From an uncultured Clostridia bacterium (GTDB taxonomy: Bacteria; Bacillota; Clostridia; Oscillospirales; QAKW01): a DNA stretch of 18,744 bases. Both the position numbers and the translations under genes were made by a program. Below, in pieces: positions 10,301 through 16,050 of the stretch (position 1 is the first letter of the stretch; each line of letters starts with the position of its first letter). A model generated the notes under the pieces. It did not search any database and was not told the DNA's origin. It worked only from the letters and a program-made list of their open reading frames with translations. The DNA is taken from positions 1 through 18,744 of the forward strand of contig CALXGU010000009.1 of the NCBI GenBank assembly GCA_944387905.1. Reading direction: 5' to 3'.

Positions 10301-10552
10301 GCTCATGGCGCTGTCGGGCATTTTTTTTGCAGTTCCGCCCAGAGCTCTCATAACAGTGTCGGCAAGACGCGAAAAACTCTGTACCTCAGTATTTTCAAAG
10401 CCGTTTTTACTGAATGAGTATTCACGCGAAACAGTCAGCTGTTCCGGTACGACAAAAAAAACTTTTGTGCCTTGCCCTGAAAGGCTCTCGGCCTGTTTTT
10501 CAAGGCTGTGGGTCTTGCCTGTGCCCGCGCGGCCGTAAATAATATTAACCAT
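7358..10552 (-). CDS. addB: ATP-dependent nuclease subunit AddB
   Basis: A 1064-residue partner of AddA, carrying the second nuclease domain and the Chi-recognition helicase-like fold. Walker A GRAGTGKT is at 7-14. The C-terminal nuclease has GSIDRVD at 865-871 (Asp868) and IIDYKSG at 883-889 (Asp885, Lys887). All four cysteines expected for the AddB [4Fe-4S] cluster are present: Cys737 in YIECPFKFF, then Cys1029, Cys1032 and Cys1038 in CQFCDYSNIC, the same C-x2-C-x5-C spacing as Bacillus subtilis AddB. The ATG overlaps the stop of the upstream HAD gene by one base (TGATG). Only a weak GGCGG lies before it, so reinitiation by ribosomes finishing the HAD gene is likely. Its own stop overlaps the addA start. 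Confidence 0.97.
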   Translation of the reverse strand: MVNIIYGRAGTGKTHSLEKQAESLSGQGTKVFFVVPEQLTVSREYSFSKNGFENTEVQSFSRLADTVMRALGGTAKKMPDSAMSAAALYRSVLNVYDSLTYYKRVACSDGFINKLKTAFAEFDTCRISLPMIEAIPNDELPGSFMAKYRDLFMIYNEYKRIWDDEYKAPGEDLTTAAQLLEQSELFAGSVFMFDSFYGFTRQQLDLIEQIIKQCSGCYFAFTTDLEDELFSTVTEEAYKISRICKKTHTPCVFEKVSDIPYRLKTESQRFIQKYWNADSAPQFDDNSNLTVYAAKNRAEELNFIACKIKNDVLCGKYRFRDIAVLSTDSQGMAPLVKSIFSKHETAVFADTKKSLLAMPLTAMVLSAVETAFEGFTYENVFSFLKTGLAGLSFDDINILESYVQMWKIKGGGWFEQSWTRSPSGLDKSPDDKQRLEYINSLREKTVEPLKDFCDSLKKSHGCRDMLTAVCRLFDRLEISSRLVRRAQYFESTGDMYLGQEYSRVYEIFIKMLDSIDSIFKNDKIDIHRFHSIIKICAGSITVSSSPACVDEVIFSGIGRVRTDNIKCVYICGMNDGLLPASPSETELITDMDKRILGRHGITTSLDFVQSTAREKFNFYSAMMSASHELVLSYSAFAATGEPMLKSEFLENIERVAAIKELSFESLDPHFHLVSISAISDYAAATANSQLTEAVYEAAGIPQTHRDNSDRLSDDIVYGLYSKNLRLSFSGMEEYIECPFKFFVHRGLRAHKNEPVEMNPANIGSFIHSGLETLLSGKYDLDGNIDEHINEISENYYNNTLADCKDKSKRFDWMFLQAKKALNSAAVNIVKEIHSSEFKPFDFEIDISQYTRPAQLENGCTLTLVGSIDRVDMLEKDGRSYAKIIDYKSGSQEFSLKKIYNGLSMQLPIYAAAVKSKFDNVSIAAMYYLKVGVLKVDYKDKKGMSESQYLEKADDFYKRDGIFSKEAAQSFCLGGDISSLNKIKKDRIISQSGIDSLIEYTQQKIYNTGNSIMSGKVDISPISDSKKNSCQFCDYSNICKISKNPDCIRQLEEIPEDFLREEKLQ

Positions 10553-11262
10553 CAGCTTTGTACCGCCGTTTCGTTAAAATGTGCCTTTAAAATTTCAGGC
10601 AAAAGCGAGAGCTTTGATATTTGATAATCCGGTATGATACCCTCTGGGTTTTGTTTGTTTTCGGGGTTGTAGCGGCAAGTTGCGATGCCTGCGTTTATGC
10701 CGCCCAGGATATCGGAAGACGGGCTGTCTCCTACTATTATTGCGTTTTTCGGATCAAAACCGGGTATATGACTTTCACAGTAGCTGAAAAATTCTTTTGA
10801 CGGCTTGTTTACGCCGATTTTATCTGAAATAAAAATATCCTTGAAATATTTTTCGATATCAGCGGCTGCGATACGTCCATCCTGAACGTGTGCCGTGCCG
10901 TTTGATATTATGTAAAGATCATATTTTTTATACAGCTTTTTTAAAAGCGGCAGCGCGCCGTCAACAAAAAAGCACTGCTTTGACAGCGATTGTTCATACA
11001 GAGTTTTGGCTTTGAGCGGGTCGCGGCAAATACCTATGCGGCTGAAAAATTCTTCAAACCTGTTAAAAAGCACTTGCTTGCGCGTAAGCTGACCCAGCTC
11101 CAGCTTTTTCCACATACTGTCATTTATTTGACTGTAAAGTGTGAGGTTCTGCTCACATATAGGTACGTCAAGAGCTTTTAAAGTCTGGCACAGCGCCTCT
11201 TTTTCACATTTGTGAAAATCAAGAATGGTATCGTCAAGATCAAAAAGAATTATTTTGGACAT
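10552..11262 (-). CDS. HAD-superfamily phosphatase, YjjG/YfnB-like pyrimidine nucleotidase family
   Basis: A cytoplasmic HAD hydrolase of 236 residues with all four motifs: DLDDT with nucleophile Asp8 and acid/base Asp10, ISNGT with Ser120, Lys153 in GVNKPSKEFF, and GDSPSSD with Asp179 and Asp184. The helical cap between motifs I and II (LYSQINDSMWKKLELGQLT) resembles the YjjG/YfnB nucleotidases that dephosphorylate dUMP, dTMP and non-canonical pyrimidine nucleotides; the exact substrate is inferred. I chose ATG at 11262-11260 because GGAG sits 6 nt upstream. An in-frame TTG two codons earlier touches that GGAG and cannot use it. It is the first gene of the coupled HAD-addB-addA unit, and a nucleotide-cleaning enzyme there would fit DNA processing. 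A terminator (11275-11317) separates it from the DUF1858 gene. Confidence 0.85.
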   Translation of the reverse strand: MSKIILFDLDDTILDFHKCEKEALCQTLKALDVPICEQNLTLYSQINDSMWKKLELGQLTRKQVLFNRFEEFFSRIGICRDPLKAKTLYEQSLSKQCFFVDGALPLLKKLYKKYDLYIISNGTAHVQDGRIAAADIEKYFKDIFISDKIGVNKPSKEFFSYCESHIPGFDPKNAIIVGDSPSSDILGGINAGIATCRYNPENKQNPEGIIPDYQISKLSLLPEILKAHFNETAVQS

Positions 11263-11274
11263 AGTCAACTCCGT

Positions 11275-11317
11275 TTAAAAAATTACGGCATGCGGAGCAA
11301 TAATATCCGCATACCGT
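11275..11317 (-). terminator. Rho-independent terminator after the DUF1858 gene, ahead of the HAD-addBA operon
   Basis: The 12-bp stem (plus-strand arms 11285-11296 and 11306-11317, 9-nt loop) is better on the minus strand, where the one non-Watson-Crick pair is a G-U wobble. It is followed by TTTTTT in the minus direction (11283-11276 region). It ends transcripts of the small upstream gene just 13 nt before the HAD start codon, leaving no room for a full promoter after it. Confidence 0.8.
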
Positions 11318-11329
11318 CAGTGTATTGTA

Positions 11330-11521
11330 TTAAGCGATCGCTTCATTTATGCGCTCGATAAGAGCGTCACAGTCCTCGCCGTGGACCGCGCAGGCCTGTT
11401 CTATCGTCTCACCTCTGGCTGACGGACAGCCCAGACAGTGCATTCCTATTTCAAGAAAAAGCTGAGCGGTTTCGGGATACTGATCAAGTACGTCGCCTAT
11501 CACAGAATCTTTTGTAACCAT
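11330..11521 (-). CDS. DUF1858 small CxxC (redox disulfide-like) protein
   Basis: A 63-residue protein of the DUF1858 / hybrid-cluster-protein-associated disulfide family: an N-terminal ITKD-like VTKDSVIGDVLDQYPETA helix region, then HCLGC with Cys29 and Cys32, and a C-terminal helix ending DALIERINEAIA. Family members are thought to act in redox or metal-cofactor chemistry; no precise role is known. I chose ATG at 11521-11519, 10 nt after AAAGGA, giving the normal family N-terminus. A TTG 7 codons upstream would place the ribosome binding site inside the coding region. It has its own promoter, divergent from the femX promoter, and its own terminator. Further cysteines lie at EQAC and EDCD. 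Confidence 0.87.
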   Translation of the reverse strand: MVTKDSVIGDVLDQYPETAQLFLEIGMHCLGCPSARGETIEQACAVHGEDCDALIERINEAIA

Positions 11522-11551
11522 ATCGAATACATCCTTTCGCAATATTTTATA

Positions 11552-11584
11552 ATTATAGTATACACTATTTTATCTGAAAATCAA
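11552..11584 (-). promoter_or_regulatory. Sigma-A-like promoter(s) for the DUF1858 gene
   Basis: On the minus strand two overlapping arrangements are visible: TTTTCA (11580-11575), 17 bp, TATAAT (11557-11552); and TTGATT (11584-11579), 16 bp, TATACT (11562-11557). Either lies about 30-40 bp before the ATG at 11521. The site is divergent from the femX promoter, whose -35 begins at 11593. Confidence 0.65.
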
Positions 11585-11592
11585 ATACTTTA

Positions 11593-11621
11593 TTTACAAA
11601 CCGATGTTTTTTGGTTATAAT
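11593..11621 (+). promoter_or_regulatory. Sigma-A-like promoter for the femX-racemase-holB-yaaT operon
   Basis: TTTACA (11593-11598), a 17-bp spacer and a perfect TATAAT (11616-11621) lie 33 bp before the TTG start of the first gene. No other good promoter is seen in the following 4 kb of overlapping genes, so this probably drives all four. Confidence 0.8.
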
Positions 11622-11654
11622 ATAATTTTAGAAAGCCTTTGAGAGGTGAAATAA

Positions 11655-12725
11655 TTGGAATTTCTTGATTTAAATAATAAAACTCAGACAGAGGAATATG
11701 AAAACTTTGTAAAAAGCTGTAAAAAGGGACATTTTACTCAGTCTGTAATGTGGGCAAAAATAAAGACCGACTGGAAATTTGAAGCGGTGATCGTAAGGGA
11801 TGAAAATGGCAAAATAGTCGGAACGGTGGGTGTGCTAATACGGCATGTACCGGTTTTCAAGGCGAATATGATGTATTCACCCAGGGGCCCGGTATGCGAT
11901 ATCCATGACAGGCAAGTCATGAAACAGCTTATGGACGGTGTGAACGCACTTGCCAAAAAATACCGTGCATATATATTTAAAATAGACCCGGACGTAAAAA
12001 GTGACGACAAAGAGTTTATTCAGATTTGCAGCTCTCTCGGTCTTGCTATGGGCAGTGATACGAAAAATTTCGAGGGCGTGCAGCCCAGATATGTTTTCAG
12101 ACTGTATATAGACGGCAGGGACGAGGAGCAGCTGCTTGCGTCATTCCATCAAAAAACCAGGTATAACATAAGAGTAGCGATAAAAAAAGGCGTAGTTGTC
12201 AGGACAGAAGGAATCGACAAGGTGGACGATTTTTATAAAATCATGCTTGAAACGGGCGTGCGCGATAATTTTGTCATAAGAAATGCGGCTTATTTCAGGC
12301 GTTTGCTTGAGGCGTTGGGTCAGCATGCAAGGCTGTATATGGCATATCTGGACTCAAAGCCCATAGCCGGCACTATCGCGGTGGCATACGGGGATAAAGT
12401 CTGGTATCTGTACGGCGCGTCCAGTGATTCTTACAGAAATGTCATGCCTAACTACCTGCTTCAGTTCGAAATGATAAAGTGGGCGGTAGAGCTGGGTGCT
12501 TCTGTGTATGATTTCAGAGGCGTGTCCGGTGATATCAGCGAGGACAACCCTCTGTACGGACTGTACAGGTTCAAAAAGGGCTTTAACGGCGAGTTTACTG
12601 AGTTTGTCGGAGAGATGAGCGTTGTGTACCGACCGCTTGTCAATCGTTTTCTCAAATTTGCGGAAAAGAACTATCGTCATCTGAACATGCTCAGGTTCAA
12701 ACTGAAAAACAGAGGTAAAAAATGA
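11655..12725 (+). CDS. FemX/FemAB-family peptidoglycan bridge aminoacyltransferase
   Basis: A 356-residue FemAB-family protein. These cytoplasmic enzymes move amino acids from aminoacyl-tRNA onto the stem peptide of lipid II or its precursor to start the interpeptide bridge. Two GNAT-like halves are visible: an N-terminal one with FTQSVMWAKIKTDW and VRDENGKIVG, and a C-terminal one with VWYLYGASSDSYRNVMPNY, YDFRGVSGD and LYGLYRFKKGFNGEFTEFVG, which are strongly characteristic of Firmicute FemX-like proteins. The amino acid used cannot be told from sequence. Start is TTG at 11655, 6 nt after AGGTG; the next in-frame Met is at residue 33, inside the conserved domain, so TTG is preferred. The stop overlaps the racemase-like gene start as ATGA, implying coupled translation. 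Confidence 0.92.
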   Translation: MEFLDLNNKTQTEEYENFVKSCKKGHFTQSVMWAKIKTDWKFEAVIVRDENGKIVGTVGVLIRHVPVFKANMMYSPRGPVCDIHDRQVMKQLMDGVNALAKKYRAYIFKIDPDVKSDDKEFIQICSSLGLAMGSDTKNFEGVQPRYVFRLYIDGRDEEQLLASFHQKTRYNIRVAIKKGVVVRTEGIDKVDDFYKIMLETGVRDNFVIRNAAYFRRLLEALGQHARLYMAYLDSKPIAGTIAVAYGDKVWYLYGASSDSYRNVMPNYLLQFEMIKWAVELGASVYDFRGVSGDISEDNPLYGLYRFKKGFNGEFTEFVGEMSVVYRPLVNRFLKFAEKNYRHLNMLRFKLKNRGKK

Positions 12726-13813
12726 CGGAATTTGTCATAAATACAAATGATATTATCCATAATTACAATGAGATATCGAAGCTAACCGGCGCGCTTGTCA
12801 TACCTGTGCTGAAGGCGGATTGCTACGGATTGGGAGCTAAGTATGTGTGCAGGCTGCTGTCGGACTGCTGCGGCGTTTCGATGTTCGCGGTGTCACGGCT
12901 TGAGGAGGCGCTGAGGCTGGCGGACATACCTGCGGATATACTTGTTCTGTCGTGTTATCATGACGACGCGTCTTTGCAAAAGGCGGTAGACGCCGGGCTT
13001 ACAGTGTCTGTTGATTCACTGGGTCAGGCAAAAAGGATAGCGGCGTATGCGGAGCAAAAGGGCGTCACGGCAAAGGTGCAGATAAAAATCGATACCGGCT
13101 TTGGCAGATTCGGATTTATGCCCGAAAACTTTTCGGATATAAAGGCGGTATACTCACTTGACGGAATAAATGTGCGCGGGATATTCTCGCATTTTTCCGC
13201 GTCGTTTGACAAGAGTACCAAATCGATGGACAGGCAGCTTGAAAAGTTTCTCTCAGTTACCGAAAGGCTGAAGGATAACGGTATACAGCCGGGCATCAGG
13301 CATATTTCCAATTCATGCGCCGTACTGCGGGGCGGGAAATATCATCTGGATGCTGTGCGTACGGGTTCGGCTCTCTTGGGCAGACTTCCCATGAATACGG
13401 ACGCCGATCTTAAAAAGGTGGGCTTTCTTCAGGCACGTATAATAGATATACGAAATTTAAAAAAAGGCTCAAATATCGGATACGGTAACGTATACAGGCT
13501 GAAACGCGACACGCGCGTGGCAGTCATAGACGCGGGCTCGCATGACGGTCTGCTTATCGGTAAAAAATACGATACTTTCAGGCTTATAGACATTATGCGC
13601 TACGGCTACGGTGTTTTCAAAATGCTGTTTTCCGACAACCGGCTTTGTGTGACGGTAAACGGCAAAAAAGCAAGAGCGGTCGGAAGAGTGGCTCTTACTC
13701 ATACAATGATAGATGTCACGGGTATTGACTGCAAGTGCGGGGATAAGGTTATTATTGATATTTCTCCGCTGAATGTGCCGGCAAGTGTTGAGAGGAAATA
13801 TATAAATGTTTGA
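12722..13813 (+). CDS. Alanine-racemase-fold PLP protein with altered substrate-site residues
   Basis: A 363-residue protein with the alanine racemase layout: PLP-barrel then C-terminal beta domain. PLP-related residues are present: Lys31 in VLKADCYG, Arg129 in DTGFGRFGF, His157 in FSHF, Ser198 in HISNS, Arg213 in AVRTG, Tyr254 in GYGNVY (the catalytic tyrosine position) and Tyr360 near the end. Differences from true Alr: the GYADG motif reads GSHDG (Ser273 at the Tyr284 position of Geobacillus Alr), and the SMDQ loop reads ALTH (Leu325 and Thr326 at the Met312/Asp313 positions). It is therefore probably an amino acid racemase, with alanine not assured as substrate. It overlaps the FemX-like gene (ATGA) and holB (8 bp), which suggests a cell-wall role. 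Confidence 0.85.
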   Translation: MTEFVINTNDIIHNYNEISKLTGALVIPVLKADCYGLGAKYVCRLLSDCCGVSMFAVSRLEEALRLADIPADILVLSCYHDDASLQKAVDAGLTVSVDSLGQAKRIAAYAEQKGVTAKVQIKIDTGFGRFGFMPENFSDIKAVYSLDGINVRGIFSHFSASFDKSTKSMDRQLEKFLSVTERLKDNGIQPGIRHISNSCAVLRGGKYHLDAVRTGSALLGRLPMNTDADLKKVGFLQARIIDIRNLKKGSNIGYGNVYRLKRDTRVAVIDAGSHDGLLIGKKYDTFRLIDIMRYGYGVFKMLFSDNRLCVTVNGKKARAVGRVALTHTMIDVTGIDCKCGDKVIIDISPLNVPASVERKYINV

Positions 13814-14765
13814 TGCACTTTTATCAAACAAAAAAATGAAAGAGCAGCTTTCCCGCGCGGTAACGACCGATACGCCCATGCATGCATATTTGTTCTGCGG
13901 CGAGCAGGGAACAGGCAAGAAAACAGCCGCGCGGCTTTTGGCGTATGAGCTTGTAGGAGAGGGCAGGGAAAAGGTGATGCGCTCGAGTCACCCTGATGTA
14001 ACAACGGTACGTCCTGCCGAAGGGAAAAAGCTCATTTCGGTAGAACAGATAAGGGAAATGCGTGCCGATGCATTTGTCAGACCCAGTGAGGGCAGACGCA
14101 AGATATACATAATAGACGGTGTGCATCTTATGAATGATGCAGGGCAGAACGCGCTGCTGAATATTCTGGAACAGCCGCCTTCGTTTGTTGTGTTTATACT
14201 TCTCAGTCAGAGCCGTCAGAAAGTGCTGCCGACAGTTATTTCACGCTGTGCGGTGTATGATATGGAATACGTTGAGCCGTCCTGCGCCGCAGAGTATCTC
14301 AAAACGGTATATCCGGACAAAGATTCAGAACAGCTGAAAACGGCGGTGCTGGCGGCGGGCGGAAATATAGGACTTGCAGAGTCTTTTTTGGGCTCGCAGG
14401 AGTTTGAACACTATTCTGCCGACTGTGAAAAACTGGTCGTCAGTGCGCTGTCGTCGGGAGAGTATGCCGCGTCGCGCATAATAAGCGGTATGTCAAAGGA
14501 TACGCTGTGCGGATTTCTGCCGGTACTTGCTATGTATTTACGGGATGTGGCGGTATATACAGCCTCGGGCAAGTCGGACGATGCTGTTTTTTGCGGCAGT
14601 ATATTGAAAAACAAACAGTTATTTGATAAAATAGATTTGAATATGTTGTATGACAGTATCCGCGCGTGCGAGTCGGCGGTAGAACTGATAAATGCAAACG
14701 TCAGTCCCGCGCTTGCGGCGGCCAAGGTTGTCATACTTCTTTGCGGAGGAAAAAATATTGATTGA
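13806..14765 (+). CDS. holB: DNA polymerase III delta' subunit
   Basis: A 319-residue AAA+ clamp-loader subunit; delta' is the stator that helps open and load the beta clamp on primed DNA. Visible: Walker A-like GEQGTGKKT at 32-40, Walker B region YIIDGVHLM at 101-109 with Gly replacing the catalytic acid, ALLNILEQPP at 116-125, and sensor-1 SRC at 146-148. The usual zinc-binding cysteines between the P-loop and HPD (62-64) are missing: that stretch is short and has none. ATG start with AGAGGA 8 nt upstream, overlapping the racemase-like gene by 8 bp. Its neighbour yaaT also follows holB in Bacillus, which supports the assignment. Confidence 0.9.
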   Translation: MFDALLSNKKMKEQLSRAVTTDTPMHAYLFCGEQGTGKKTAARLLAYELVGEGREKVMRSSHPDVTTVRPAEGKKLISVEQIREMRADAFVRPSEGRRKIYIIDGVHLMNDAGQNALLNILEQPPSFVVFILLSQSRQKVLPTVISRCAVYDMEYVEPSCAAEYLKTVYPDKDSEQLKTAVLAAGGNIGLAESFLGSQEFEHYSADCEKLVVSALSSGEYAASRIISGMSKDTLCGFLPVLAMYLRDVAVYTASGKSDDAVFCGSILKNKQLFDKIDLNMLYDSIRACESAVELINANVSPALAAAKVVILLCGGKNID

Positions 14766-15630
14766 TATAGTTGGTGTAAGATTTAAAAACGGCGGAAAAA
14801 TGTACTATTTCGACCCCGGTAAGCTAAGGCTCAGCCAGGGTCAGTGGTGTATAGTAGAAACCGCCCGCGGCAAGGAATGCGGAGAGGTTGTGCAGGAAAA
14901 CCGTCAGGTCAGCGAAAGCGAGGTCGTGTCGCCTTTAAAGCCGGTGATCAGGGTCGCGGATTCCGCCGATATCAAAAAAATGCAGACGCTCAGACAAAAA
15001 GAACAGCACGCATTTGATGTCTGTACAAAAAAGATAGAAAAGCTTAAACTTGACATGACTGTAGTTGAGGTGGAATATACATTCGACGAGAGTAAAATAC
15101 TCTTTTATTTTACAGCTGAAGGCAGAATAGATTTCAGGGAGCTTGTAAAAGAACTTGCGGTCGTGTTTAAGACAAGGATCGAACTTCGTCAGATCGGTGT
15201 AAGAGACGAATGTAAAATGAAAGGCGGTCTTGGAATGTGCGGACGGCCGTTCTGTTGTCATAGCTTTATGGGTGATTTTCATCCGGTTTCCATAAAAATG
15301 GCAAAAGAACAGGGACTGTCTCTCAATCCGGTTAAAATATCCGGAACATGCGGCAGGCTGATGTGTTGTCTCAATTACGAACAGCAGGTATATGAAGAAC
15401 TCAACCGTAATATGCCCAAAGTCGGAGCGCTTATCAAAACTCCGGACGGCAACGCAAATGTCACTGAGGTCAATACTCTTAAGCAGACAGTGCGCGCTGC
15501 GCTTTGCAGTTCGGACGGCAGTGCTGTGAGTAAAGTGTACAATGTGTCCGAAATCAAAGTGCTGACCCCCGGAAAAAGCAGTATTTCCAAAGAAGAAATG
15601 GAACAGCTTTTAGAACTTGAGGATAATTGA
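14758..15630 (+). CDS. yaaT: PSP1-domain protein, YaaT/RicT-like
   Basis: A 290-residue PSP1 protein. In Bacillus subtilis YaaT forms a [4Fe-4S]-containing complex with YlbF and YmcA that directs RNase Y to certain transcripts and promotes sporulation, competence and biofilm formation. The diagnostic cysteine-rich core is intact: Cys152 in ECKMKGGLGMCG, Cys161, Cys166-Cys167 in GRPFCCHSFMGDF, then MAKEQGLSLNPVKISG and Cys198, Cys203-Cys204 in CGRLMCCLNYE. A C-terminal beta region (about 217-268) and a short Glu-rich tail follow. I chose TTG at 14758 because GGAGGA lies 7 nt upstream and the product begins MIDIVGVRFK as in the family. An ATG 22 codons earlier has no ribosome binding site. It overlaps holB by 8 bp. 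No clear terminator follows. Confidence 0.93.
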   Translation: MIDIVGVRFKNGGKMYYFDPGKLRLSQGQWCIVETARGKECGEVVQENRQVSESEVVSPLKPVIRVADSADIKKMQTLRQKEQHAFDVCTKKIEKLKLDMTVVEVEYTFDESKILFYFTAEGRIDFRELVKELAVVFKTRIELRQIGVRDECKMKGGLGMCGRPFCCHSFMGDFHPVSIKMAKEQGLSLNPVKISGTCGRLMCCLNYEQQVYEELNRNMPKVGALIKTPDGNANVTEVNTLKQTVRAALCSSDGSAVSKVYNVSEIKVLTPGKSSISKEEMEQLLELEDN

Positions 15631-15661
15631 TATTTATTTTTTAAACAGATATAAAAAACTC

Positions 15662-15890
<229 letters not shown>

Positions 15891-15908
15891 TTCATTTTTA
15901 TATAACAT

Positions 15909-15948
15909 ACTCCGGAGTGTCTGAACAGACGCTCCGGAGTTGTTTTTT
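15909..15948 (+). terminator. Rho-independent terminator after the ferredoxin gene
   Basis: The stem arms are ACTCCGGAGTGTCT (15909-15922) and AGACGCTCCGGAGT (15927-15940), with a GAAC loop and one G-U wobble. They are followed by TGTTTTTT (15941-15948). It begins 18 bp after the ferredoxin stop. Confidence 0.92.
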
Positions 15949-15997
15949 GCAAATTTGCAACCATAGGTTGCGTATTGTAAATAAAAATGTATTGTAA
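15947..15997. promoter_or_regulatory. Cluster of operator-like palindromes and direct repeats upstream of the XRE gene
   Basis: Three ordered elements lie here. First is a perfect 14-bp palindrome TTGCAAATTTGCAA (15947-15960). Second is an inverted repeat GCAACC / GGTTGC with a 3-nt spacer (15957-15971), which overlaps the first. Third are two direct copies of GTATTGTAA (15972-15980 and 15989-15997), 17 bp apart, the second covering the -35 box. They are plausible binding sites for the regulator encoded downstream or for another factor; the start of the first overlaps the terminator T-run. Confidence 0.5.
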
Positions 15998-16020
15998 TAG
16001 TGCTGCGCGTAATATATAAT
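15992..16020 (+). promoter_or_regulatory. Sigma-A-like promoter for the XRE regulator gene
   Basis: TTGTAA (15992-15997), a 17-bp spacer and a perfect TATAAT (16015-16020) lie 30 bp before the ATG at 16051. An alternative start at 16000 would lie between the -35 and -10 and is therefore rejected. Confidence 0.8.
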
Positions 16021-16024
16021 CAAG

Positions 16025-16036
16025 GTATCATGATAC
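16025..16036. promoter_or_regulatory. 12-bp perfect palindrome at the expected transcription start, candidate operator
   Basis: GTATCATGATAC is its own reverse complement. It begins 4 bp after the -10 box, covers the expected +1, and ends where the AGGAG ribosome binding site (16037-16041) begins. This position is typical of autorepression by small XRE proteins, but binding is inferred. Confidence 0.5.
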
Positions 16037-16050
16037 AGGAGATAAAGGCT

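Noticed and set aside
11263..11268. TTG at 11268 as the HAD gene start
   Set aside because: It directly abuts the GGAG sequence that correctly serves the ATG at 11262.
11522..11542. TTG at 11542 as the DUF1858 gene start
   Set aside because: The AAAGGA ribosome binding site would be inside the coding region; ATG at 11521 gives the normal family N-terminus.
14692..14757. ATG at 14692 as the yaaT start
   Set aside because: There is no ribosome binding site, the 22 extra residues are unlike PSP1 proteins, and TTG at 14758 has GGAGGA at 7-nt spacing.
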